A stretch of DNA of 44,318 nucleotides from Tolypocladium sp. Sup5 PDA-1 (taxonomy: Eukaryota; Ascomycota; Sordariomycetes; Hypocreales; Ophiocordycipitaceae). Positions within the stretch are counted from its first letter, which is position 1. Each line of letters starts with the position of its first letter. Location of the stretch: positions 1-44,318 of the forward strand of contig JPHH03000111.1 of the NCBI GenBank assembly GCA_000750105.3, given 5' to 3'. This document shows, one piece after another, positions 1 through 10,050 of the stretch. A program made the position numbers and the translations under genes. The notes under the pieces were generated by a model. The model did no database searches and was not told where the DNA came from. It saw only the letters and a list, made by a program, of their open reading frames with translations.

Positions 1-2970
1 GCGAGCGAACCGAGCCTGTCTCTCTTCCTGGTTTCGGGCTCCTCAAGGTTATTGGGGGGGGGGGGGGGATAAAACGACTAACGCACCAGTAACTGCATGT
101 GCTCCTTAGATGGGATGCGTCGAGGGGATGCCATTCACCAGTCATGTTGCGTCCGCAAGATTCAGAAGATCAGGCCGTCTCCCACGAATCATCGACTCCG
201 CGAAGGCTATCGCTGAGTTGCCCTAGTCAAATCACTAGCTGGCGTTGATGCTGCTCTTACACCTGCACGTCTCCCCTGGCTGTGACAAGTCGATTTGTTT
301 AGGCCGGCATCAAGGGACAGGCTAACAGAGTAGACTTGATGAAACATACACTACGGTATGGTGTCCTGGTCTCGACTAAACTTATGCAATCGTTGCTAGG
401 AAAGCCGTTGGTTTAGTTCCCAACGCTCTCTTAATGCAGGCTACGTGATATCACTTTACATGTGGCTGCATATCATTTGCTTAGCTGTGACTTCAAGCGA
501 AAGGTTCGGTCCTAAATGCAGCGACAACTCGCTTCCGCGCTGAACAGATGGCCCTCGCTGCCGAACCAAGACAGCTTCAATAGCCGAGGGTGACGCAGGA
601 ATCCACCTCCGCCGACGACGACGAAAGAAAATGGAACTAATATTACTCTGTAGTGTGACGATTCCTTGCGAGCTCAGGAACAAATATGTCGAATTAGGCT
701 GGGCACAGACCTCGGGTGAAAGAAAGAGCCGGCAGGCAGTTTTCGGGTTCTTTGATGGAGCAGGCCGACTGGCCCCAAGCGAGATGTATACCTGCAAGTC
801 GATTGGATAAGAAGAGAAGGAGACGTGACGAGACTGACGAAGCGCTGGCAGGGGTCGTGGCGTTGCTCATATATATGACAAAATGACTCGAGCCGCTCTC
901 GCAGCTCGGCGGAGAATGAGAGACAAATCATTGGTACGGGAGATGCGTGATTACCCTGACCGCATATGGAAAACGTGGTAGTCGAGTTCTCAGCCATAGC
1001 TCAAGTGGTAGGTTCCGCCGTCAAAAACTGGGTTTGATTAGCCTTCAATAGGCAAATTTCGCACACAGCTGTAGCTTCGAACTCAACGCGCCCACTGTTA
1101 AGTGCGCTGTTGTGACTTAGGAGGGGGCGAACGGGAAGACTGGCAACCGGAGCAAGTTAAGTGAGACCGGGACGCCCTCGAGGAGAACAACGGGGACAGC
1201 CACGTGTAGATTCACTTCACATTGGCGGGACGATTTGTTACTATAATAGCGGTTAATTAGCTAAGGGCAAAGCCTGACTATGGGTCTACGGGGCGGAAAA
1301 TTGAATAAATGAAAATGAATGAATGGAAGGTCTTTGCTCTGCTGTCGACATATGCTGCGTCTAGCGGGTAGAGTACGGGATCCATAGTTACTTCTACAGC
1401 AACCACCTTGCACCGTCTCCGAATCGACACTAGTCTATCGCAACTGCCGGAAGTCAGGAAACAGCCAATCATATGCTCGTACGAGCGCGCAAATGGCACC
1501 AACAGAAGCGATATCATTGGCGGCAATAGACCTCCCCGGACAATTGCCTCCGATATCCACGTCTGCAAGCTCTCCGGTGGCCAGCGAGTGCGCTGCCATG
1601 GCGTGCGTGGCCGCCAGCCGCGCATTGTCAGTTTCCTGACGCGTCTTTTCCCCGCTATTCGTAGACGTGCACGGCGTGCGGTTGGTTCGCCCTGACCAAA
1701 TGGATGCTGAGACGCATCGGAAGACAAGAACCCAGCCTCACCGTTACCTCCTGCATCATGCCACGCCCCCTCCATAAGCCCCTACTTTCCGGCCCGACAC
1801 CTGGACACGCCATTGTTGCAAATCGTCCGGACCCAGAGCAAGTCGATGGTCCGCTTCCACGATCGACGTTCGTCACACGGTTAATCACGTCCGCCTTGGC
1901 TGACGCCTCAAGGGTGTTCGTACCAGTGGAGCAACCTACCTGCAAGCTGATGCATAGGGATTAGAAGCTATAGGGGCGAAGGTGTACCACACCCGTGTAC
2001 CGTTGCCGGCCGAGGACCACGCGGGTCATGGTATGGCTGTAGGCTTGCTTCGCGCGTGGCTGGAGGTCAGCCGGGGCGTGTTACAGAAACTCTTGCAGTC
2101 GCAATCGCCGTCCTTCCTCACGAGCCTCTTGAACGCCCCGTAAGCTTGAGGTTAGCAGTTTACGGCCGGCGTGCTCAACGGCAAAGTCCTGATCCTGGCG
2201 CAAACAGAGGAGTTGACAACACCGCATAGAGCGTCACGCCCGTGAACAAAGCCTCCTGCAAGATATCTACGCAGCCTCTTCTGCCTTTACGTAAAGCCAC
2301 GGGGGAAGATGGCAAAATTGAGGAGTATGGGGGACGCCTCGACCTAGGATTCCACGAGAGATGTCACTCCAAGTTCTATATGATTGCCCCGGACGCGTGC
2401 CATCTTGAGGAAACTAGCGCCTAATATGTTAGCCTCTGCCCCTGCATTCACATGTCCGAGAACTATTGACTAGTGCTACCTTATCCAGAACGCTTTGCAC
2501 GACTGCCATTGTCAAATTCAGGAATCCACGCTTATATACGCCACTACCAGCTGCATCTGCTGAAGTGTGCACCATGCAGTCCACATTTGTACGTATCATT
2601 GTCAATCATCTGCAATCGTATGTATGTATCCTCCCCCTTTCTTTACAGTGGGGTTCAGGTCCAGCGTCCTGGTTCCGGTGCTCAAATGAAAAGCCATTTT
2701 AGGCTGCTCGCAGCTCACAGCCACGTCCAAGCAGCAGCGCCGAACGTCCATGAGATGAAAAAATGCACCAAAACTGCCACATTCAATTCTGACTCTTCTG
2801 TCAATGTCTACCGGTTATGTCGGCGACCACTCCGCCCCGCGTTTTTCTACTGACCGACATGTAAGACGTTGGACCTGAACCCCACTGTATCTTACTACTA
2901 TCTATTCTATCTGAAATTGGTTCCAATAGAATACCTCCTACTACGGTCCCGCTTTGACTCGGAATGATGG
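1..2970. other. No confident gene; intergenic or decayed DNA
   Basis: I see no open frame here that I can tie to a family and no spliced set of frames with good intron signals. A G15 homopolymer lies at 54-68. A minus-strand frame at about 1440-1660 has protein-like composition (Ala/Asp/Leu rich) but is bounded by stops and is not recognised. The phrase cagcctcaccgt near 1733 recurs near 3832 and 35689 and may mark an old mobile-element end. Confidence 0.5.
54..68. repeat. G15 homopolymer
   Basis: A run of 15 consecutive G residues. It is a possible G-quadruplex or polymerase-slippage site and a likely point of sequencing error. Confidence 0.9.
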
Positions 2971-2978
2971 CGTCCTAG

Positions 2979-3224
2979 GTGGAATTTATCGTTGATGCGC
3001 CTACCTTACGGATATACGGTACGTTACTAGCTTGTTCCTGTATAATTGAGCTGACATTCGTAGAGCAAGGAGGAATTTTACATGAGGACGAAGTATATGA
3101 CTATACCGTCGAGCAGCTGCCGCCTGTGATTCGATCGGAATTAAAACTCCAGGGAAAATCTAGCAAATACGCCGTAGACTATATATCACGGCGAAAGAGG
3201 GGTTTTTGCGTAGAGTTCTCTTAA
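2979..3224 (+). CDS. Possible exon pair of an unrecognised protein
   Basis: The frame from 2979 follows a plausible acceptor (CCTAG) and contains a possible 45-bp intron at 3019-3063, with donor GTACGT, a CTGAC branch-like element and acceptor TTCGTAG. Splicing removes a Cys-rich hydrophobic stretch and gives a polar, protein-like tail including YEQGGILHEDEVYDY and TVEQLPPVIRSEL, ending at TAA 3222-3224. There is no ATG at the 5' end of this frame, so an upstream exon would be needed. I do not recognise the family. It could be a chance frame, and the call rests only on intron-like signals and composition. Confidence 0.25.
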   Translation: MEFIVDAPTLRIYGTLLACSCIIELTFVEQGGILHEDEVYDYTVEQLPPVIRSELKLQGKSSKYAVDYISRRKRGFCVEFS

Positions 3225-3414
3225 CCGTTGAGCCAGAGAAACTAAAGCCCTTCCTGGGAAATTGTGTATCTGTAATACCCAGTCTTTACTATATAAACGT
3301 CTGAAGCCGAGGCCACAAGCACCGAGTCGTGCGAGAAGGCGACCGAGGTGACCCGGCCGCCGTGGCCCTCGAGGGTCTGCACGCGTTCGAACACCTCGTG
3401 CCAGCAGGCATTGC

Positions 3415-3532
3415 TTCAGGACGGCCGGCTGAACCAGCCTTTCGCCGGCCATGTATGCCCGATGACATTGGCCCACGACCTACGACCTCTCTCCTCCTTG
3501 GCATCACGCGCGTCTGCCTTGTCGGGGGATGA
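3415..3532. repeat. Dispersed repeat, copy 1
   Basis: This stretch matches 28629-28819 almost base for base in two blocks (about 3419-3464 and 3463-3530). The right-hand copy carries about 77 extra bases between the blocks. On the minus strand both copies encode HRAYMAGERLVQP, so the repeat may derive from a coding transposon, but I cannot name it. Confidence 0.7.
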
Positions 3533-3610
3533 GAGGGAGGGAGGGAGGGAGAGAGAGAGAGAGGGAGAGAGAGAGGGAGGGAGGGAGAGAGGGAGGGAGG
3601 GAGGGAGGAA
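3529..3610 (+). repeat. GGGA/GA microsatellite
   Basis: An uninterrupted purine tract of GGGA and GA units, about 80 bases long. Ser/Pro/Leu-rich frames on the opposite strand here are low-complexity shadows of this tract. Confidence 0.9.
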
Positions 3611-4332
3611 ATATGACTCATGAGCGTGTCTAGATACCGCGAAACCGAATACGGAAAGCTGCAACTTGACGAATGTCCGGTCGTTGACCTACAATCACAT
3701 CACAGCTTAGGTCGAGGGGCCGGCCGCGCCTTGTCTAGTTTTCTCACATGTCTCTTCTCATCCAATCGTGCCTTGGCGACGTTTCGGGCTAGATGAGAGG
3801 TGATGAGATGCATCTAAAGGCTAAAATCTAGCCTCACCGTCCAACCCTCTACTTCACGCCCCCTCTATCGCCGACTTCCTCCTCAGTGCCTCGGTGTGAC
3901 GCCACGCCGCAACCTGGGGTTACCAACTCGAATTGTTTTGCCACGGGCCGTCCGACCTAAGAATAGGGGGTGGGCACTAAATCCGTTCCCGCGATCAATC
4001 ATCACATCGAGACGTACTACTTGGTATGTCGACGTCGTGATGTGACCTAGCTCGTCCGTTAAACCGGTGAGGCGATGGACTGGCCCATCCGCTATGCATG
4101 GTGCCAGGTGCGTCATCGCTGTACGGTTGCCTTTAGATGTTTATAAGAGGAAAGGCGATGACCGAAAAGAGTGTGCATGGAACTTTACAAGGCATTGTGC
4201 AATCTATCAGCCACTCCTCGACGCGAGAAACACCGTCCGCGAAACTTGCCTGTTGAAGGGATCAAGCCCAAGTTGTGGCCAGGACGTCGCAGTTGATGCT
4301 ATAGAACGGCGGTTCTATCCGGCAGAAACCGC
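3611..4332. other. Intergenic, upstream of the Myb gene
   Basis: No gene is supported. A short inverted pair (GGCTAGAT near 3788 and ATCTAGCC near 3828) lies beside the recurring phrase tagcctcaccgtcc. The frame open at 4067-4468 on the plus strand shows no family resemblance, and an upstream non-coding exon of the Myb gene could lie here. Confidence 0.4.
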
Positions 4333-5230
4333 TTGTCGTGCTTGCCACCCTCCAAAATCACCTCGAAGTCCGGTTCCAACCAGCGAGCAGTCAAGGCGCC
4401 CGTGCCACTACGAGCAGCTCCGACTTCTGCCTACGGGAAACCGCCCGCGCAAGTCGCTCAGACAGTAGCATCCAACCTGATGTCTAGCGCAAGTCGCAAC
4501 ATGCCCACTCTAGAGTCTGACCAGCCGGTCAAGAAGCAGAGCAAGTGGTCCGAGGAGGAGGACAGACTCATTATCGAGCTCAGGGGAGGTGGTATGAAGT
4601 GGGAGGATGTTTCCAGCCGAATACCGGGCCGAAGTGCAATCAGTTGCCGACTTCACTATCAAAACTATCTCGAAAGACGGAGCGAGTGGGACGAAGAGCG
4701 CAAAGACAAGCTTGCTAGGATGTATGAAAGGTCAGCCTTCCCCCCGAGTCACTCCGGAGCCGGAATTCGCCACATCTCGTCCAAACGAGCACGCTCATGT
4801 CCTTTACAGGTTGAAGGCCGAAATGTGGTCTGAGATAGCTCGGGAAATGCAAGTCCCGTGGCGCACGGCCGAAGCGATGCACTGGCAGCTCGGGGAGTCG
4901 GACATGGCTCGTCGAGCTGGCGTTATACCGTTCTCACTAGCATCAGGCAACGTCGAAAGCTTACCAGAGGCGACGGCACCACGACCTAACCCATCGTTAT
5001 CCGTCATGCCCATCGGTCAAGTACCTCAAGCAGAGCCTCTACCGCCACCAGGTCACGGCGAGCTTCATCGCAACTCTATGCTTCCAAGCTTCTCGGAGCT
5101 TCTAACAGGTGTCAGCCCTTACGGAGCTCCAGTTAAGCGACCACGATCCGGGCCATTCTCCCCGCCTCCCGAAATTCGGGAATCATTGCTAGCTGGGTCG
5201 AGTTACCAGGGGCTGGGGAAACGTGGATAG
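4333..5230 (+). CDS. Myb/SANT-domain DNA-binding protein
   Basis: Two exons, 4333-4730 and 4810-5230, give a 272-aa protein. The 79-bp intron has donor GTCAGC and acceptor TTTACAG. Splicing restores the conserved junction ARMYER-LKAEMW, which supports it over the alternative GTATGA donor at 4722. Residues about 70-113 form a Myb/SANT domain with KWSEEEDRLIIELR and IPGRSAISCRLHYQNYLERR. Residues about 114-165 (EMWSEIA, PWRTAEAMHWQLGE) are the segment that follows this domain in a widespread fungal family of putative nuclear regulators. The C-terminus is Pro/Ser rich and shorter than I would expect for the family. The start is uncertain: the first ATG of the frame is used, and an upstream exon is possible. 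No lesion is seen, so the gene may be functional. Targets are unknown. Confidence 0.85.
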
Positions 5231-5573
5231 AGTTAACTCCCGACGACACCCGGGGACGAATGCGTCAGAACGCGCACATTAAGGGCGAATTAAAGTAAAG
5301 AATAGGAATGTTGAGCCAGCCACACTCACTGCACCGCATGCATTTCAGAATGTTAAACGATAATAACTCTGATACCGGTTTCGTACTTGGAATTCTGTGG
5401 TTTCTCCTCGAGAAGAATCTTCCATATCCAGCTCCTACCAAAATGCATAAATAAGTCGCCAATATCCCAACCCAAAAATTTGCATCACAGCCATCTTTCC
5501 TCTTCACAGACCAGCCAGACCTCTCGCTACATCTTGTTGAACAAATCCTGAGGGAAAGCAACCTCAGTACAAA

Positions 5574-6321
5574 ATGTCCACCGCCGAGTATACCATTACC
5601 GTCCTCAACGAGTCTGACGACACACAAACCTACCTCTTCTTCAGCCAAAAGCCTCAGGAATCGGGTACCATTGGAGCAGACGTATACACCAACGTTTGGA
5701 TCAAGTCTCCCGGCGTTCCATAACCGCATGGCCACGCAGATTTCGATGTCAAGGTTGCCAATTTTGCCGTTTGTGGAACAACGGCGACCCCAGTCGACTA
5801 CGGTGCTGTTGTTTCTACCGGCGACTACGCCCCAGTCGAGTTGACAACCAAGACGCCGGGCACAGCTGTGATTATGAACATTGTGGCCGATGGGCCTCAA
5901 TTCGATCCGCCATATGAGACAACTAACAAGGCCAACTCCTTCGGTATCAATACTTCGGCATTCAATCCAGAGCAGTACAGTGAGTCCTACCGTTCTCCTA
6001 TCGTAACGACAGTAATTACCAAGCTAACCCTATGTAGAGACGGTCTACTGTGGATACGGAAAGTACGATGACAAGGGGAATGTTGTTCCAGTCGCTGTTT
6101 GGCAAGCCAAACCCAGCAAGAAGTACGAACTCACTCCCATCGTCAAATACTATATCGGTACTGGAGACTTCAAGCCCGGAACTGCTGTCGACGTTACTGA
6201 TTTCACCAAGGCCGAGCCAGGCCAGACTAAGGCTACTATCACCCACAACATTGACGGGAATTACTCTGCCCCAGTGTTTAGCTACCCGGAGAAGGCGAAG
6301 CCGTACTCTGGAGCTTCGTGA
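5574..6321 (+). pseudogene. Uncharacterised conserved fungal protein with in-frame TAA
   Basis: Two exons, 5574-5979 and 6038-6321, would encode 229 aa. The 58-bp intron is well formed (GTGAGT donor, GCTAAC branch at 6023, TAG acceptor), and splicing joins NPEQY to KTVYCGYGKYDD. A single in-frame TAA at 5721-5723 (codon 50) interrupts otherwise clean coding sequence: upstream is VWIKSPGVP, downstream PHGHADFDVKVANFAVCG in the same frame. The protein has no signal peptide and looks like a soluble beta-rich protein of a family I know only as hypothetical fungal proteins. The leader has a TATA-like gcataaataag about 125 bp upstream and a good ATG context. CAA-to-TAA would be a RIP-type transition. 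A 49-residue product, stop read-through or a sequencing error are alternatives. Confidence 0.75.
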
Positions 6322-6906
6322 CTAGCACTGTTGAGGGGCCTGACACGAAGAGGGCATTGAATGTGCCTGAGTATCGGCAGTCCCAGTATTGTGTTTTCGT
6401 CTTTGTCAGATTCGTAGCACCTGTCACTCGCTGTTGTTTGGTTGCTTGATTTGACTTGAGCTTTCTCTCCTTAGGACGGAAATAAGGGCTCTAACAACAA
6501 CAATCGTTCCTTTGGAAACTAAAGTAGGTATCCGTTGGCTCGGCTTCTGGGGGCCAACAACTCTCCTTCGCTCGTACATAGGCACAAAAACCCGGGACAG
6601 GCAGCATGGTTTAGGTTACCGGGTTTTGGGGGAGGCATTCGGTCGTTGTATGGAGTTCTCCATTGGAGTTTAAGCTCGGCCGACCGTTAGCAGGTTCCTG
6701 TCCTTACCGGCTTTAACCTTTTTTGATAGTCGATAACATATTCATAATCACGATAATGCTTTTGAACCATGGAAGTTGCACCCGAGCTCGCCCGCAAGCG
6801 CCTCGCACTGTTTCTTTGATCAATGGATCACCGTTCCAGGTTGCAGTTGCGGACGTAGTACCATGTAAGTACTCGCTGTTCGACGAATCAGCAGGTTACG
6901 ACGATA

Positions 6907-7899
6907 CTATAGATGTAGGCCATGACGGACCTTTTTAGCCGTCGGCGATTGCACTGTCTCGTAGAAGCAGACAATTTCGGATTCGCCCTCGGCACCGAGT
7001 GCTGTATAGAAGTTCCGCTGCTGGATGCTCAGAATCTGCGAATTGATCCGACTGATTGATTGCACAAGGAACACGTTCGGCCCATCTCCGACCATGGGGA
7101 TAAGCGAGCTGATGTCCATGCCATCATGGGGAGCGCCGAAGAACACGATTCCATACACAGCCTGCACAATCCTCTTATCGTCCTCGTTTTTCGACCTTGC
7201 CAGCGAAATGAGCATCTGTGAACCGCATCAGCGAAAGACAGGACAGTAGTTGTGGTGGTGTCGTCGGTCCCACCTGCTTCACAATCAGCCCCCCTAAGCT
7301 ATGGGCAATGAAGAGAATAGGCTTTGTCTGTGGAGAAGAGGCCAACGGAAGGAGGCTATTGTGAAATGCTGTCGCCAAGTCTTCCAAATTTTGTATGCTT
7401 TGACTCTCCGCAACCGCCGACTCATACCCATACGTCATGAGTCGCGCCATCGGCCTGTTGGTACCCTCGCTCCGGAGATCGTGCGGCAGAGCGTCTCGCA
7501 GCCACATGTGTTCCCCGCCTCTATCCTTGAACGACCCGAACGCATGGCCACCGAGGCCCGAGATAGCAACGACACTGGGATGATTAGCACGCGTCGTCGC
7601 CAGAAGACGGATCCTTACTCGACTTTGTGGTCCTCTTCGAGCGGCGCGAAGAGCGTCGTCATACCGAGAAAGTCGGCATCCAGAGTGAGAGACTCGGGGC
7701 GTGTGGATTGCGCCTTCGGGGTCTTTGGCAAATACAGTGTCCAGGCTTTGGTTGGAATCGTGCAGAGAGCGGCCGGGGCATTTTGATAGGTGACCGTGCC
7801 CGACGACGAGCGGCCATGGATCTCTTGTGCGAGCGATTTGACTGTCGGAACCGCTGACGGCGGAATTGAGTTTGAGGAGATCGCTGCGGAGTGTGCCAT
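6907..7899 (-). CDS. SesB-like alpha/beta hydrolase, NLR N-terminal domain without NACHT
   Basis: Three exons on the minus strand, 7899-7619, 7574-7274 and 7215-6907, encode 296 aa. Introns are 44 bp (GTAAGG, GCTAATC, CAG) and 58 bp (GTGGGA, ACAG). Splicing restores DHKVDVVAISGLGGHAFGSF and LIVKQMLISLARSKNEDD. The fold is the serine-hydrolase domain found at the N-terminus of many fungal NLR (NACHT) proteins, with the nucleophile in AHSLGG (Ser about 186) and the conserved GIVFFGAPHDGMDISSLIPM. The protein stops at TAKKVRHGLHL, before the region where family members carry the catalytic His and before any NACHT domain. No P-loop is visible downstream. It is either a stand-alone domain or a 3'-truncated NLR gene; hydrolase activity is doubtful. 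Confidence 0.75.
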
Positions 7900-8236
7900 G
7901 GCCTGTCTTCGAACGTAGGATATGAATGACAGGGACGTTCCTCAGAGCGAAGAGAAGATCGAGAGCGATATTCTGGACATCTGTACACTGGTTAGACGAA
8001 AAGCCTGTCAACACTAGCTTCTCGTACGTTCTTGGCCAAACTGGTCTAGAGCGTCCGACGAGCAAGAGACGCCGCGGATTTTGCAGATCGAGTCGAAAGA
8101 GGTACGAAACGCACCAAGCCGTCGTCAATTGGGTTGTCCTTGATAATCTCCAACTGGGATCCGTTTGCCATGGCGGACAGCCAGCTGTCAATGCTGGACA
8201 GCGACTTCGGCCAGAGCAGGCTAGCCTTTGATCAAC

Positions 8237-8336
8237 AGCGATGGAGAGCGGCTCCTACCTTGTGGACAGCGCGCCAACCGCCCTGACAGCGATAGACAGC
8301 GATGGCCAGCGATGGACGCCAGCGATGGGTGGTGGT
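8237..8336. repeat. Short CAGCGATGG-type iterations
   Basis: The phrase cagcgatgg and variants (cagcgatag, cagcgcgcc) recur about six times in 100 bases, most densely at 8287-8336. No coding role is supported. Confidence 0.6.
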
Positions 8337-8719
8337 ATGAACAGAATTTCGCGTTCGTGTCGCGGCTTTTGCGTGTCAAGTGGGCCGTGTCGGGTGAGCC
8401 GAGTGCCACATACACTGAGTTCTCCACTATACGACCAGCGTGGCTTCCCCGAGTCACTGCTGAAGCGCCGACGACGGCATGCGCTCGAGACTCTCGGCCG
8501 ATACCGCATACACAGGTCGAAGCCGATGCTAAATCATAGAGTCGCCCAGAGCCCCAGGCAAACGGTGCTTGGCTGCAAATCGTCATGCTGGCGTCATTGC
8601 GGCAACTTCCCCAAGAGCTGCCCACTTCTGGTGGCAATTTGACGTTATATAAGGCAACTACATTCCCCAGACCCCTCTAATGGAGGAAATAAGTGGATCA
8701 TTTCATCGTCAAAAGCAAT

Positions 8720-9327
8720 TTATGCAAATGTGACTTCCAAGAATGTTAGTCCGCCAGACTGATGCCCTAACACAATCTTATTGCCATCCACAGCTACTAC
8801 CATAGCTCGGTAGTCCGTAGGAAGCCAAGCCAGAGGCATTTCTTTCCATCCAGAGCTATCCACTCGTTATCGACACACAAATCATGATCTGAAAGTTGCT
8901 TGTTAGGATATTGATCAGGTGAGGTGGATGACGAGAGTCGGAGCGATCCATAGTCCGTCTTAAGATATCTGTCGTCGGGCGAGAACGCGACGGCCGTCAC
9001 TGGCGCGTGCATAGATCCCATGAGCGTCTGGCGGAGCGTCCCCGTGGCCCCATCCCAGAGCCGGACGGTGGCGTCGCTCGAAGCCGACGCCAACGTCTTG
9101 CCGTCGGGCGAGAACGCGACGGCCGTCAGCGCGTGGCTATGTCCCTCGAGCGTTTGTTGATGCGCGTCCCAGTGGTCTCTAATACCTGCAACCATTCGGA
9201 TGAACGGCAGCCTCTTCTTCCAATGCGCCTTCTTGACCTCGCTTATTGTTGGGCTGAACACGAGTGCGGAGCCACCGTGTTTCGTGGCCACAAGCCGCAT
9301 TTCTGTTGGTTGTGGTTCGAGTTGCAT
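8720..9327 (-). pseudogene. C-terminal WD40 fragment of an NLR (NWD) gene
   Basis: The minus-strand frame from about 9327 encodes the linker that precedes WD40 repeats in fungal NLRs (ALVFSPTISEVKKAHW, KRLPFIRM), then a full WD40 unit (GHSHALTAVAFSPDGKTLAS, ATVRLWDGATG) and part of a second. At about 8840 the frame breaks: in the shifted frame the typical C-terminal ending follows (MPLAWLPTDYRAMVVAVDGN, KIVLGHQSGGLTFLEVTFA) up to TAA at 8722-8720. One missing base in GGAAAGAAATG explains this. No NACHT region is found 5' of it, so it is a fragment. It lies 5' of the SesB-like domain on the same strand, the reverse of the domain order within one NLR, so the two come from different genes or a rearrangement. 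Confidence 0.8.
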
Positions 9328-9811
9328 CCATGTACGGCTGACGCAAGCCCCGGGTTATGGGAGGGGGAACCTTTCTTCTGCAAGCCACTTCGTGAATCAG
9401 GGCACGGTAAGCAGATGGCGGGACGGGAAGTGAGGTGAGTTGGTGATGTCGGTTCACACAGTGGCGACCGTCTGAAAACGTGAAGGTAAACATCACGATG
9501 CTGACTTTATTGTGGATGTAATTAGACCGAAGCTCTCTATTGCACAATCCCCAGGATTTCACTACTCCAAAAGCCATTACACTACCCTCGACCTTAATCA
9601 TGTCTCCCTTCAAGCTGATCGATTTGGTATCGGGAACCAACACAATGAACCAGCATCCTGCTTCCGATATGCACAAGCGAGGTTGTTCCTGCAAGCCACA
9701 TGGATGGTCACTTTGATCGATAGAGCATGGACGCAGGGGTCAGCCCAAGGGCTTGCGAGGTCTGCATTATGGGCCAACAGGGTCCATACACAGAGTGGCA
9801 GAGGAAGCAAA

Positions 9812-10046
9812 GGAAGGTAGGGAAGGAAGGGAAGGAAGGGGTGACAGGGGCACAGAAGTCAGCCGCAACACCGAGGTTATTTTATGACTGGTTACGTCTG
9901 TTGTCTCAGACCAGCCCAACAACCTGCAGCTGCCCCGCCTTTATTAACCCGCCTCCTCGCCCCATGCCTCCTTCCTTGCTTTCCTTCCTCAATTCCTTCC
10001 TCGCCTTCCTTCTCGCCCATCTTCCTCGTTTCTCATCCTTCCTGTC
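9812..10046. repeat. GGAAGG run followed by a pyrimidine-rich CCTTCC run
   Basis: Purine-rich GGAAG iterations at about 9812-9846 are followed by pyrimidine-rich CTTCC iterations at about 9965-10046. The two can pair as an imperfect inverted repeat. The second run sits directly upstream of the ATG at 10051 and would read as a low-complexity Ser/Leu/Pro peptide if translated. Confidence 0.6.
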
Positions 10047-10050
10047 CATC

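Noticed and set aside
996..1070. tRNA-like D-arm phrase tagctcaagtggtag
   Set aside because: No acceptor stem, anticodon arm or T-arm could be folded around it.
3289..3664. Ser/Pro/Leu-rich minus-strand frames
   Set aside because: Low-complexity translation of the GA microsatellite.
5265..5900. Long 211-aa frame on the minus strand
   Set aside because: It lies antisense to the clear coding sequence of the 5574-6321 gene and has no family features.
7301..7786. 161-aa plus-strand frame
   Set aside because: Antisense to the spliced SesB-like hydrolase.
9727..10050. N-terminal extension of the 10051 gene
   Set aside because: It would translate a purine/pyrimidine simple-sequence run; the ATG at 10051 begins normal protein composition, although ATG 9964 cannot be excluded.
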